DNA of 64,000 nt, taken from positions 182,999 through 246,998 of the forward strand of contig JBCCHJ010000001.1 of the NCBI GenBank assembly GCA_039028795.1. Reading direction: 5' to 3'. The DNA is from Thermohalobaculum sp039028795. GTDB taxonomy: Bacteria; Pseudomonadota; Alphaproteobacteria; Rhodobacterales; Rhodobacteraceae. The translations under genes were made by a program, and so were the position numbers. Below the pieces are notes generated by a model that was given only the letters and a program-made list of their open reading frames with translations, made no database searches and was not told the DNA's origin. This document shows positions 51,550 to 60,739 of the stretch, piece after piece (the first letter of the stretch is position 1; every line of letters starts with the position of its first letter).

Positions 51550-52680
51550 TCAGTTACTATGTTGATGCCCCTGCGGTCGCAGGTTGATTGCGGGTATCGG
51601 ACCCATCCCGATGGTCCACGCCAATGCGCGTGTCTTGGCAATCAGCCACACGGCCACGCATGTACAGGTCAGCGTTCCGGCAACCTTCGCAGCAACGATT
51701 AATGTCGGGCTCCATCCATGACCGTCCGTCATGATTTCGAACTGATCCAAGAAGATCGGATGCACCAGATAGATCCCGAAACTATATGGAGCGTACTTCG
51801 TGAATGCCTCGGGCCAATTTTTGTTCCGGAAGGCCATGCACACCGCGAACAACAATGCCGGCATCAGGAAGTCCGCCCAGTAGGCCGGTGTGTAGTTGAA
51901 CTGCCAGTCTCCGAACTCGATCATCCGGACGGCGTGGGTCAGCTTGATATAGACGAGCACCGCACCAATGCAGAGAACTGTCCATGACACCTTGCGCCAG
52001 ATCTTGTCGTTATAGTTGCGTTTCAGGATGCCGTAAAAACTACCCGCGACCAGGCCGTAACCCATATATGTCAGCACCTTGACCAGACGGATCAAATACA
52101 TGAACCCGTCCATGTCTTTGTGCGTTGACCAGAGCCAGACATCCACTTCGCGTTTTAGAGCCAAGCACAGCAATATCCCCAGCCCCATGACCGGATAACG
52201 GATAGCCAATCGATAGAGCGGGTAGAAAAAGACCAGCGGGAACAATGTCGGCAGAAAATGCATGTGATAGCTGACATCACCCAGCACGAAGTAACCCAGC
52301 CACGCTACCGGGTCTGCCAATTGCGCCCAGATCGCGTCTTCATAGCCAAAATAATGCGCCTTCCCCAGCCGGAAGAAAGCATAGAAGACGACCCAAAAAG
52401 CGAAGGGGACCATCAGCCTGCGGGCCTGTTCCACAACCGTTTCACCATAGCCGCGAGGCCGGCGCTCCAGCGCCATGATCAGAAGAAACAGCGAAACGAC
52501 TATGAAAAGTTCGGTCCGCGCCATGTAGACGATGGTTCTGAACAGAACCGGGCCGATGCGTTCGACAGAATCCCAGGCAGCGAATGGTTGGCCGGTTGCG
52601 TCCGAGGACGCATGCAAACCCACCATGGACACGCCAGCAGATAGCCGCAGCGCGTCAATCCATGTCGCCCTTCGAGACAT
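51550..52680 (-). CDS. Acyltransferase 3 family membrane protein
   Basis: 376 residues with about ten membrane helices. ATWIDALRLSAGVSMVGLHAS carries the conserved R and His of acyltransferase 3 proteins (usually R-x-x-A ... H); later blocks include MARTELFIVVSLFLLIM and YAPYSFGIYLVHPIFLDQ. These enzymes O-acylate surface sugars. ATG 52680 is preceded by GGTGGGGA; ATG 52695 is an alternative. Near the GT2/DUF3131 genes, it likely decorates the same polysaccharide. Confidence 0.85.
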   Translation of the reverse strand: MSRRATWIDALRLSAGVSMVGLHASSDATGQPFAAWDSVERIGPVLFRTIVYMARTELFIVVSLFLLIMALERRPRGYGETVVEQARRLMVPFAFWVVFYAFFRLGKAHYFGYEDAIWAQLADPVAWLGYFVLGDVSYHMHFLPTLFPLVFFYPLYRLAIRYPVMGLGILLCLALKREVDVWLWSTHKDMDGFMYLIRLVKVLTYMGYGLVAGSFYGILKRNYNDKIWRKVSWTVLCIGAVLVYIKLTHAVRMIEFGDWQFNYTPAYWADFLMPALLFAVCMAFRNKNWPEAFTKYAPYSFGIYLVHPIFLDQFEIMTDGHGWSPTLIVAAKVAGTLTCTCVAVWLIAKTRALAWTIGMGPIPAINLRPQGHQHSN

Positions 52681-52913
52681 GCTGTTCCCCACCAATATTC
52701 ACGCGGGGAGACTGTCATTCGAATCAGTTACCAGATCAATAAGTACAATATGAAAGCTTATTCATTTTGATAAAAACTTAAATTATTATTTGGTATCAAT
52801 ATATAATCTCAAATATTACTGTGGTTTCGAGATTTATCAGGGGTTTGGTAGTTTCTATTTTTTAACTGATTCCGGTCAAAGTTTTCGGTGCAATGTGGAA
52901 CGGAGTCCAAAGC
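52681..52913. promoter_or_regulatory. Divergent AT-rich region, acyltransferase / OmpA gene
   Basis: About 230 bp, with a very AT-rich core (52730-52820) between divergent genes. It should contain both promoters. No operator was recognised. Confidence 0.5.
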
Positions 52914-53714
52914 ATGGCTTGCATTTCTCTGCGCGCGGCACGGGCGTTGGCCATCGTGCCTGCAATTGTTATGGCGTTGGCGACGGCGGCTTCTGCAGAC
53001 CAACTCCGCAAAGGTGTCGCGGGGGTCAGTGCCGTCGAACTGCCGGTTGATGCGGGATATTGCGCAATCTTTCGGGCGTTGACCTCCCGAATTCCGGCTG
53101 AGTGTCCATCGGTGAAGGCTGGGTCCCAAGCGCGCAGCATCGTGCCCAGAACGATCCTGACGACCGATGTCGAGGCACTAACCACGCAGCCAGCGGATGC
53201 ATTCAGCTCACTGCAATCGGACGCGACTCAGGGTGGTCAGCCGGTCGAACCGCGCACGGCAATGGTTGTCGAACAAGAAGCCGTCAATACTGTCGCGCAA
53301 CGCGTGTCGCGCAGTCTGCGTTATGACACAGCGGCGGTTCAGGCCGATGGGCGCGGCGATGGGGCCGGGGCCTACTTCATCCACTTTGCCTTTGATTCTG
53401 CAGACATTGGTCAGGATTACCGGTCTCACTTGGATTCTCTGGCAAAGGTGCTGCAGACATCTTTGCTAGAACGCACCTGCCTGCGCGTTGTCGGGCACAC
53501 AGATTCCGTTGGCTCCGCCGATTACAACTTGATGCTCTCGGAAAGACGGGCCGACATGGTGCGCGACTACCTGGTAATGGCGGGCGGAATTCCCGAAACG
53601 CGCATCTTAATGCAGGGAAGCGGTGAACAGGTGCCGTTGGGGGGTGTGGACCCCATGCATCCGCAGAACCGCCGGGTGGAATTTCAGATCCGGGAAACTA
53701 CAGGCGGCTGTTAA
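52914..53714 (+). CDS. OmpA-family C-terminal domain protein, exported
   Basis: 266 residues. Signal peptide with ALAIVPAIVMALATAASA. The C-terminal OmpA/MotB domain has IHFAFDSADIGQDYRSHLDSL, LRVVGHTDSVGSADYNLMLSERRADMV and NRRVEFQIRET, which bind peptidoglycan through the diaminopimelate residue. ATG 52914 has GGAG 9 bases upstream. The stop is directly followed by the caspase-like gene. Such pairs occur in alphaproteobacteria with unknown function. Confidence 0.85.
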   Translation: MACISLRAARALAIVPAIVMALATAASADQLRKGVAGVSAVELPVDAGYCAIFRALTSRIPAECPSVKAGSQARSIVPRTILTTDVEALTTQPADAFSSLQSDATQGGQPVEPRTAMVVEQEAVNTVAQRVSRSLRYDTAAVQADGRGDGAGAYFIHFAFDSADIGQDYRSHLDSLAKVLQTSLLERTCLRVVGHTDSVGSADYNLMLSERRADMVRDYLVMAGGIPETRILMQGSGEQVPLGGVDPMHPQNRRVEFQIRETTGGC

Positions 53715-53717
53715 GTG

Positions 53718-54605
53718 ATGCACAATCGGCGCGCAGTGTTGGCTGGTATGTTGGGCTTGACGATGTTGTCTGCCTTGCCGGCACATGCATTTACGGCGAA
53801 ACGGGCATTGGTCATCGGAAACGGCGACTATCGCCATGGCCCAGACCTGCGCAACCCGGTCCGCGATGCACGTGCGATACGGGATGCTTTGTCCGGCCTG
53901 GACTTTGATGTCACCTATGCGGAAAATCTCAGTTTGCGGGGCTTGAGCACGGCGCTGGCCACGTTCTCTCGAAAGCTGCAGCCACAAGATATGGCCGTTG
54001 TGTACTTCGCCGGTCATGGCGTTTTTGTCGATGGCACGACTTATCTCATGCCCACCGACGCTTTGATGCGGGATGAACACGATCTGATCACGGCGTTTCC
54101 GGTAAACGAGGTGATGGACATGTTGCGGACCGATCTTCGCGCCGGCTTGGTCCTGATCGATGCGTGCCGCGACAACCCGCTGGTTCAGACTGTGGCAACC
54201 CGGTCCATCAGACAGTCTGGTTCCTCTCCCTCGAACCTGAAGCTGCCCTTCGGAATGGTGATCAGCTATGCGGCCCAGCCTGGGGCGGTGGCATATGATG
54301 GTCAGGGCCTGCATAGTCCATATACCGAGGCGCTGCTGCGCCATATCGGCAGAGTTGGGCTGGACGTCGAAATGATGTTGCGGGATGTCCGCCGCGATGT
54401 TGTCTTCGCCACCCATGGCGAGCAGATCACATGGACACAGTCTTCACTGTTGGACGGTTTCAGTTTGGCAGGCCCCGGGCCGCAAACGCGATCCGTACAG
54501 GAAGCACCCTTGTTGAACGCAAAGCGGCGCAAGCGTCTTTCGACGCTGCGCCATCGCCTATGCAAAGCATTGCGCGGTCCCAAGGCAAAGGTCTATTGCC
54601 GCTAG
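53718..54605 (+). CDS. Caspase-like (C14) peptidase, orthocaspase type
   Basis: 295 residues. Signal peptide (MLGLTMLSALPAHA), then a p20-like domain: ALVIGNGDYRHGPDLRNPVRDARAIRDAL, the catalytic His in VVYFAGHGVFV and catalytic Cys in VLIDACRDNPL. An arginine-rich tail (KRRKRLSTLRHRLCKAL) ends the protein. Such peptidases cut after basic residues. The protein appears exported, so its targets would be periplasmic or outside. Coupled with the OmpA protein upstream; GTG 53715 is an alternative start. Confidence 0.88.
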   Translation: MHNRRAVLAGMLGLTMLSALPAHAFTAKRALVIGNGDYRHGPDLRNPVRDARAIRDALSGLDFDVTYAENLSLRGLSTALATFSRKLQPQDMAVVYFAGHGVFVDGTTYLMPTDALMRDEHDLITAFPVNEVMDMLRTDLRAGLVLIDACRDNPLVQTVATRSIRQSGSSPSNLKLPFGMVISYAAQPGAVAYDGQGLHSPYTEALLRHIGRVGLDVEMMLRDVRRDVVFATHGEQITWTQSSLLDGFSLAGPGPQTRSVQEAPLLNAKRRKRLSTLRHRLCKALRGPKAKVYCR

Positions 54606-54613
54606 CGGCCTTG

Positions 54614-55048
54614 TCAATGGCCAATGAGCGCCAGGATTCCCTTTAGCGCAAGTTCGTAGCCTGAGGCTCCAAAGCCCGCGACAATCCCGGTCGCCACAGG
54701 GGAAACGAACGAATGATGCCGAAACGTCTCGCGCGTATGCGGGTTGGAAAGATGTAACTCAATCACCGGGACGTCGAGCATCTTCAAAGCATCCAGGACG
54801 GCGACCGAGGTGTGCGTGTAGGCTGCCGGGTTAATGATCACCCCGGCCGCGATTTCACGGGCGTCGTGGATCAACTCGACCAACCCGCCTTCGTAGTTCG
54901 TTTGTTTCAGGACGATAGACACACCTTCCGGCGCAACTTCTTTTAACCGTGCTTCTATATCGGCAAGCGTCGTCGAGCCATAGATCTCCGGCTCGCGCAC
55001 CCCAAGAAGGTTTAAGTTTGGGCCATTTAGGACATGTATTTGAGTCAT
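54614..55048 (-). CDS. aroQ: 3-dehydroquinate dehydratase, type II
   Basis: 144 residues. IHVLNGPNLNLLGVREPEIYG has the catalytic Tyr and Arg; NPAAYTHTSVAVLDAL and EVHLSN-like IELHLSNPHTRETFRH hold the His block; SPVATGIVAGFGASGYELAL is the C-terminal signature. Third step of the shikimate pathway. It converges with the caspase gene, 8 bp between stop codons. Confidence 0.97.
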   Translation of the reverse strand: MTQIHVLNGPNLNLLGVREPEIYGSTTLADIEARLKEVAPEGVSIVLKQTNYEGGLVELIHDAREIAAGVIINPAAYTHTSVAVLDALKMLDVPVIELHLSNPHTRETFRHHSFVSPVATGIVAGFGASGYELALKGILALIGH

Positions 55049-55075
55049 GCGCGGCTTATAGCCCTGGAAAAATGC

Positions 55076-56224
55076 TCAGGCAAACAGCGACGTAATCAAT
55101 GGACGGACGTTCTCAGCCGTCATTGGCACCGGATTGCCGCCGCACGAAGGATCCGCCAGGGCGCCCTCTAACAGAACATCGATATCCGGGTTCTCGACGC
55201 CCAGCGCCGCCATATCAACCGGGATGTTGAGAGTGCGATTCAGGTCGCCGACAAAACCATAGAAACCTTCAAAGCCACCATCGATCCCAAGATAGGCGGC
55301 GGCAGTGGCCAGCCGGTCTTCGATGGCAGGGCGATTAAAGCCCAGCACTGACTGTATCACGACGGCGTTCGTTGTCCCATGGTGGGTGTGATGATGCGCC
55401 CCAATGGGGTGGCTGATCGAATGGATCGCGCCCAGGCCCTTCTGAAAGGCTGTCGCGCCCATCATCGCGGCTGACATCATGTGGGCCCGGGCGGTCAGAT
55501 CACCAGGCGTCGCATAGGCAATCGGCAGATTATCTTTCACCAACCGCATGCCCTCCAAAGCGATGCCCTGGCTCATCGGGTGATAATGGGGCGAACAAAA
55601 TGCTTCGAGGCAATGGGCGAAGGCGTCCATGCCGGTTCCTGCCGTGATCGCGGGCGGCATGCTGACGGTTAGTTCGGGATCGCAGATCACCACAGAAGGC
55701 AGAACCTTCGGATGGAAGATGATCTTCTTCATCTTCGTTTCGGAATTCGTGATGACGCTGGCGCGGCCTACCTCGGACCCTGTTCCGGCAGTCGTTGGAA
55801 TGGCGATATTCGGATAGATTGCATCCGCGTCCGCACGGGTCCACCAATCGCCGATATCCTCGAAGTCCCAGACAGGCCGGGTCTGATCAGCCATGAAAGC
55901 CACCATCTTGGCGAGATCCAGGCCCGACCCTCCGCCGAACGCGATCACACCGTCATGGCCACCGGATTTGAAGACCTCAACCCCAGCTGCCAAATTCAGC
56001 TCATTCGGGTCTTGATCGACGTCTGCAAAGATGGCGCGGCCCAGACCCGCGGCCTCCATTAAGTCCAGGGCCTGCTGGGCAATGGGCAAATCGGCCAACC
56101 CCCGGTCCGTGATCAGCAGGGGCTTTGCAATGCCCGCGGCAGCGGCTGCCTCCGCAAGCTCGGAAATCCGGCCGGGACCGAAGCGAATTGCGGTGGGATA
56201 GGACCAGTTTGCGCTAAGGGTCAT
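55076..56224 (-). CDS. Iron-containing alcohol dehydrogenase
   Basis: 382 residues. The NAD motif is AFGGGSGLDLAKMVAF; iron ligands are in FAHCLEAFCSPHYHP and SHPIGAHHHTHHGTTNAVV. The start is ATG 56224 (MTLSANWSYPTAIRFGPG); a longer reading exists only because the divergent kinase gene is open on this strand. It reduces or oxidises short alcohols or aldehydes; neighbours suggest a role in choline or ethanolamine use, but that is inference. Confidence 0.9.
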   Translation of the reverse strand: MTLSANWSYPTAIRFGPGRISELAEAAAAAGIAKPLLITDRGLADLPIAQQALDLMEAAGLGRAIFADVDQDPNELNLAAGVEVFKSGGHDGVIAFGGGSGLDLAKMVAFMADQTRPVWDFEDIGDWWTRADADAIYPNIAIPTTAGTGSEVGRASVITNSETKMKKIIFHPKVLPSVVICDPELTVSMPPAITAGTGMDAFAHCLEAFCSPHYHPMSQGIALEGMRLVKDNLPIAYATPGDLTARAHMMSAAMMGATAFQKGLGAIHSISHPIGAHHHTHHGTTNAVVIQSVLGFNRPAIEDRLATAAAYLGIDGGFEGFYGFVGDLNRTLNIPVDMAALGVENPDIDVLLEGALADPSCGGNPVPMTAENVRPLITSLFA

Positions 56225-56341
56225 TACATTAATCCGTTCTCTGCGGGTCGTGAAAGTCCTGGCCACGCTATGCGCCGCATGGCTTGTGCGCAAGCTCTGC
56301 AACCGTATAGCTTGGTGCGACTGGCAAGATCGGGGACACGC

Positions 56342-57223
56342 ATGAACGAAGCTGAAGCACTTGACCGCGCCATGGCATTGTCGTGCTGGCAGTCGCCGGA
56401 AGCCCCGGAAATTCTGGGCGGGGGGATCACCAATTTCAATGTCCGGCTCACGGACCAGGGCAAGACATATGTGGTACGGATCGGCCAAGACATCCCCGTC
56501 CATGGCGTCATGCGCTTCAATGAACTTGCGATCAGCCGGGCTGCCCATGCCGCTGGCATTGCACCAGGCGTGCACCATCATGAACCGGGCGCCCTGGTGC
56601 TGGAGTTTATCCAGGCGAAAACGCTGGGCGAAGCGGATGTGGCAGCGCCTGAACGTCTGCCGTCCATTATCGAGCTGGTGAAACGGTGTCACACAAGCGT
56701 GCCCCAACATCTGACTGGCCCCGTCCTGGCGTTCTGGGTCTTTCACGTGATCCGCGATTATGCGGCGACTCTGCGCCGGGATGGCTCGACCCATGTGTCA
56801 AAGTTGTCCGAACTCCTTAAGACGGCAGACAAGCTGGAGGTGGCGGTGGGTCCGGTAGGTCTTGTCTTGGGGCATAATGATCTGCTGGCGGCAAATTTCC
56901 TGGATGACGGCAATCGGCTATGGCTGATCGATTGGGAGTATGGGGGCTTTAACTCTCCGCTCTTCGATCTTGGTGGACTGGCTACCAACAATGGTCTGAC
57001 CGAGGCGCAGGAACGGGGAATGCTGACGCAGTATTTTGAAAGCCCGCCGGGCGATGATCTCTGGCGGCGATATACAGCGATGAAATGCGCCTCGCTGATG
57101 CGTGAGACCATGTGGTCGATGGTGTCTGAAATTCACTCGGCGATCGATTTCGATTACTCGGCATATACGGCTGAGAATCTGCAGAGACTGCAGTCCGCTT
57201 TGAAGGAATTTGCGAACAGCTAA
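56342..57223 (+). CDS. Choline/ethanolamine kinase-like phosphotransferase (APH family)
   Basis: 293 residues. LILGHNDLLAANFL-like GLVLGHNDLLAANFLDD is the Brenner motif with catalytic Asp, and WLIDWEYGGFNSPLFDLGGL the metal-binding block of choline kinases. ILGGGITNFNVRLTDQGK is the nucleotide-binding start. ATG 56342 is used; an upstream in-frame start at 56270 overlaps the divergent dehydrogenase promoter. With the choline-sulfatase 324 bp downstream it suggests choline entering phosphocholine or membrane lipids. Confidence 0.82.
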   Translation: MNEAEALDRAMALSCWQSPEAPEILGGGITNFNVRLTDQGKTYVVRIGQDIPVHGVMRFNELAISRAAHAAGIAPGVHHHEPGALVLEFIQAKTLGEADVAAPERLPSIIELVKRCHTSVPQHLTGPVLAFWVFHVIRDYAATLRRDGSTHVSKLSELLKTADKLEVAVGPVGLVLGHNDLLAANFLDDGNRLWLIDWEYGGFNSPLFDLGGLATNNGLTEAQERGMLTQYFESPPGDDLWRRYTAMKCASLMRETMWSMVSEIHSAIDFDYSAYTAENLQRLQSALKEFANS

Positions 57224-57547
57224 TCCGACCTGTGTCTTCGTTCGCTAGGACCTTTGCAACGATAGACACGGCGGCAGGTAGATGGTCTTGCTCAAGAAAT
57301 TACAGTTTCTAATCTTACGCTGGTGAGGGCTTGGGCCGGCTGGACGGGGTTCCGTCCACACAATTGAAATTTATGGGAAGCCCGATCTCAAGCGGCCCGC
57401 CATTGACAAAAACCGAAGGGACTTTCATCGTCTGACCTTGGATTGAAAGGGTCTGCTATGCCGCTCGGGCACGAAAAGCCGATGCATTATCAACCTCCGC
57501 CGGGGTCTTCCTGAACCCATAACTCAACGTTTTCAGGAGACCTCGAA
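57224..57547. other. Non-coding gap between choline kinase-like gene and choline-sulfatase
   Basis: About 324 bp. A 7-bp hairpin with GGTT loop (57341-57347 with 57352-57358) may end the kinase transcript. TTGACA at 57403-57408 could be a -35 element for betC but no good -10 stands at 17 bp. No gene was found. Confidence 0.45.
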
Positions 57548-59053
57548 ATGACCCGCCCAAACATCGTTCTGATCATGGCTGATCAACTTGCCCCGCAATT
57601 CACCGGGGCCTATGGACACCCTCTGGTGCAAACCCCGCATATGCATGCGCTGGCGGAACGTGGCACCAGATTTGATGCGGCCTACTGCAATGCGCCGCTG
57701 TGCGCGCCGTCCCGCTTCAGCTTCATGTCCGGCCAGTTGGTGACGCGGATCGCTGCCTATGACAACGCGTCCGAATTTCCGGCGACGGTACCCACATTTG
57801 CGCACTACCTGCGCATGGCAGGATACCGGACTTGTCTTTCCGGCAAGATGCACTTCGTGGGGCCGGATCAATTACATGGGTTTGAAGAACGCCTGACGAC
57901 GGATATCTATCCGGCTGATCACGCCTGGACCCCTGATTGGGAATTACCGGACGAGCGGATCGATAGCTTCTATCACAACATGGATGCGGTCAAAAACGCA
58001 GGCAAGGCAGCGACGACGTTCCAGATCGAATACGATGAGGAAACCGCGTTCTTTGCGAGGCGTCGGATATTCGAATACGCAATGGAGAAGGTCGATCCAT
58101 TTTGCATGGTCGTCAGTTTCATTCATCCGCATGATCCATATGTGGCACGGCCGGAATGGTGGGACCTTTATGACCACGAGACGATCGAGATGCCCGGCAG
58201 TCCGACGGCGACCGATCCGCATTCCGAGCGGCTGATGAAAGGCATCGAGGCTGGGGTGGCTGAAGTCACCAAAGACCAGATACGGAATGCGCGCCACGCC
58301 TATTTTGCCAACACTACTTATTTTGACTCGAAAGTCGGTGCAGTCGTGCAGGCCCTGGAGGAATCTGAACAACTGGACAACACAGTTGTCATCGTAACTG
58401 CCGATCACGGGGATATGTTGGGCGAGCGTGGCCTCTGGTATAAAATGACGTTCTTCGAACACTCCGGTCGGGTGCCGATGATCGTCGCTGGCCCCGGTGT
58501 GCAAAACCAGACCATTGATGCGCCATGTTCGCTGGTGGATATCCTGCCCACTTTTCTGGATATTGCAGGGGTCGACGCGGAATTGGGCATGCCGATTGAC
58601 GGCACCTCGTTATGGCCGACGCTGACGGACGGGCGGGAGACGCAGACCGAGGCTATCGGCGAATACTGCGCCGAGATGGCCCCAGCTGCTCCGGTGTTCA
58701 TGATCCGCCGGGGGCGCTGGAAATACATCCACTGCGACGCCGATCCAGCGCAATTGTACGATGTAGAAGCCGACCCAGCAGAGTTGACAAATCTGGCCAG
58801 TGATCCAGCCCATGCGGACACTGCAGCAGCCTTTGCCGAAGAAGTCCGCGCGCGTTGGGATTCGGAAAAGATCAGCGTCGATGTCATCGCCACGCAAAAG
58901 CAGCGCAGGGCGGTGCATGCCGCAATGGAGGCGGGTCTTATGACCTCGTGGGACTACCAGCCAAAGCGCGATGCTGCGAATGAATTCGTACGCAATCATG
59001 TGAGTTGGGATGACGTGCTGAATCGAATGCAGTACCCACCGCCTGCGGACTAG
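57548..59053 (+). CDS. betC: Choline-sulfatase
   Basis: 501 residues, usual length for BetC. NIVLIMADQLAPQFTGAYGH is the sulfatase N-terminus with metal Asp; NAPLCAPSRFSFMSGQ carries the formylglycine Cys (52) in C-x-P-S-R. FIHPHDPYV and ADHGDMLGERGLWYKMTFFEHS follow. A C-terminal choline-sulfatase tail includes KISVDVIATQKQRRAVHAAM. It hydrolyses choline-O-sulfate to choline and sulfate. CAGGAG precedes ATG 57548. The activating formylglycine enzyme is not seen in the window. Confidence 0.95.
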   Translation: MTRPNIVLIMADQLAPQFTGAYGHPLVQTPHMHALAERGTRFDAAYCNAPLCAPSRFSFMSGQLVTRIAAYDNASEFPATVPTFAHYLRMAGYRTCLSGKMHFVGPDQLHGFEERLTTDIYPADHAWTPDWELPDERIDSFYHNMDAVKNAGKAATTFQIEYDEETAFFARRRIFEYAMEKVDPFCMVVSFIHPHDPYVARPEWWDLYDHETIEMPGSPTATDPHSERLMKGIEAGVAEVTKDQIRNARHAYFANTTYFDSKVGAVVQALEESEQLDNTVVIVTADHGDMLGERGLWYKMTFFEHSGRVPMIVAGPGVQNQTIDAPCSLVDILPTFLDIAGVDAELGMPIDGTSLWPTLTDGRETQTEAIGEYCAEMAPAAPVFMIRRGRWKYIHCDADPAQLYDVEADPAELTNLASDPAHADTAAAFAEEVRARWDSEKISVDVIATQKQRRAVHAAMEAGLMTSWDYQPKRDAANEFVRNHVSWDDVLNRMQYPPPAD

Positions 59054-59074
59054 GCGATCTCTTTCGCTCGTTGA

Positions 59075-59890
59075 TCATTCCCCGCGGAAAACCGGCGCAC
59101 GCTTCTCCATGAAGGCGGCCACGGCTTCCTTGTGATCAGCCGTCGCGGCAGAGGCTATGGTGCGTTCAGCTTCCCACCCCAGGCATGTTCTCAGATCGAC
59201 ATTCAATGCGCGGTTGATGTTTTCCTTCATAAAACGTTGGGCCAAGGGCGGACCGTTCGCGATCTGCCGCGCCAGGGCCGCGCTTTCCTCGGCCAAACTG
59301 TCATCGGGCACGACCATGTTGACCAGGCCCAATGCCAGCGCTTCCGCAGCTGGCACCCGGCGTCCGGTCAAGTACAGTTCTTTTGCCTTCGCTGGACCGA
59401 CCAACTGCGTCAGAAACCAGCTGCCGCCATAGTCTCCGGAAAGACCGACCCGGCCAAATCCGGTCACCAGAAACGCACTTTCCGCGGCAATCCGCAGATC
59501 ACACGCCAATGCGATGGACATTCCGGCCCCGGCCGCCGCCCCAGGCAGGGACGCGATCGTCGGCTTTGACAGCTCATGAAGCCGCAGCGTCAGGGTCTGC
59601 TGTTTGCGCTGTAAATCCCTGACCCGGTCTTCAGGCGGTGCCTTCGGTCCAATACCAGATCCCATGCCCGAAACATCGCCGCCAGAACAAAACGCCTTAC
59701 CGGCGCCGGTGATCACAATCACCCGCACGTCCCGGTCGCGGTCCAGCGTCAGCAGGATCTCGCGCAGCGCCGGGCTGACGATGTCCCCAAGGGCATTGCG
59801 TTTTTCCGGCCGATTGAACGTGATAGTCGCAACGTGGTCATCGACTGCACACAGCAGTTGGTCTGTCCCCGTCTCGACCTTTCTGGTCAT
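59075..59890 (-). CDS. Enoyl-CoA hydratase/isomerase family protein
   Basis: 271 residues. ATITFNRPEKRNALGD, ITGAGKAFCSGGDVSGMGSG (oxyanion loop) and AAAGAGMSIALACDLRIAAESAFL, with GLSGDYGGSWFL in the catalytic region. Glu in the second catalytic position is seen as D in GDYGG, so the subgroup is uncertain. ATG 59890 overlaps the GST gene's stop as ATGA. It may act in fatty acid or amino acid beta-oxidation. Confidence 0.9.
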   Translation of the reverse strand: MTRKVETGTDQLLCAVDDHVATITFNRPEKRNALGDIVSPALREILLTLDRDRDVRVIVITGAGKAFCSGGDVSGMGSGIGPKAPPEDRVRDLQRKQQTLTLRLHELSKPTIASLPGAAAGAGMSIALACDLRIAAESAFLVTGFGRVGLSGDYGGSWFLTQLVGPAKAKELYLTGRRVPAAEALALGLVNMVVPDDSLAEESAALARQIANGPPLAQRFMKENINRALNVDLRTCLGWEAERTIASAATADHKEAVAAFMEKRAPVFRGE

Positions 59891-60492
59891 GCCGCAAAGG
59901 CTCGTTGCAGCGCTGGCCTTGCCTTCAACCGATCCATATATGCCTGCACGTTGTCCATACCGGTGACGTCCACGCCCAGACGCTCGCACATCAGGCACGC
60001 ATGGCCAGTGATCGTGTCAGCGACAGAGAAGTCCCCGGCCAGATAGTCGCGATCGGCCATGTGCAGGTCGACGGCGCCCAAGGTGCGGCCCATCAGTTTC
60101 AACGCCCGTTTGGCATGTTCCTCGCTGCGCCGGTCGGGTGGCAAAAGGATCGTCTCGACCACATAATTGCCCATCGGACCCATGATCATCCCTTCGCCAT
60201 AGTGTAGCCATTGCAGATAAACCGGGAAGGCCGGATCATCCGCCGCCGGGGCCAGGCGCTCGTCACCATAACGGGCAGCAAGGTATTGTGCGATCGCGGT
60301 GCTTTCCGAGACCCGCACATCGCCATCTTCAATCACCGGAACACGGCCGTTCGGGTTGATTGCCAGATACTCCGGTCCGCGCATTGCTTTGTCGCCCAAG
60401 GCGTACCGCTCCAACGTGTAGTCCAGGCCAAGTTCTTCCAGCAGCCAGACCGTTCTGACCGCCCGCGAATTCGGTGCAAAATAGACTTTCAT
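59887..60492 (-). CDS. Glutathione S-transferase family protein
   Basis: 201 residues. MKVYFAPNSRAVRTVWLLEELGLDY, NPNGRVPVIEDGDVRVSESTAIAQYLA is the glutathione-binding thioredoxin half (cis-Pro, E-S motif), and DYLAGDFSVADTITGHACL the helical half. The start is ATG 60492 with AGGGG upstream; a longer frame reading is unsupported. Coupled to the hydratase gene downstream. Confidence 0.92.
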   Translation of the reverse strand: MKVYFAPNSRAVRTVWLLEELGLDYTLERYALGDKAMRGPEYLAINPNGRVPVIEDGDVRVSESTAIAQYLAARYGDERLAPAADDPAFPVYLQWLHYGEGMIMGPMGNYVVETILLPPDRRSEEHAKRALKLMGRTLGAVDLHMADRDYLAGDFSVADTITGHACLMCERLGVDVTGMDNVQAYMDRLKARPALQRAFAA

Positions 60493-60739
60493 GACGACCC
60501 CTGGGGATAATTGCATTGCTTGCTTATTCGGCGCTGAACTTCGTCCATACGTCAACCGATCATGCCATCGCCCTTGAGATTTTCGACGGATCATTCGACC
60601 GAACCAAGGCGGGGATCTGACCCATGCAAACCTATGTCTTTGCAGCAAATTTGCCGATGCTGGCTGTCAAGTGCTTGCACCTTTCGGTAACCCGGCATAG
60701 GTACACCACGCTGCGCGACGTTGTATCGGAGGTCTGAAC

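Noticed and set aside
56225..56794. N-terminal extension of the iron alcohol dehydrogenase by 190 codons
   Set aside because: It lies entirely opposite the choline-kinase-like gene and reads as shadow; family members start at MTLSANW-like residues (ATG 56224).
57403..57431. TTGACA-type promoter before betC
   Set aside because: A -35 match is present but no acceptable -10 hexamer at 16-18 bp; too weak to list as a promoter.
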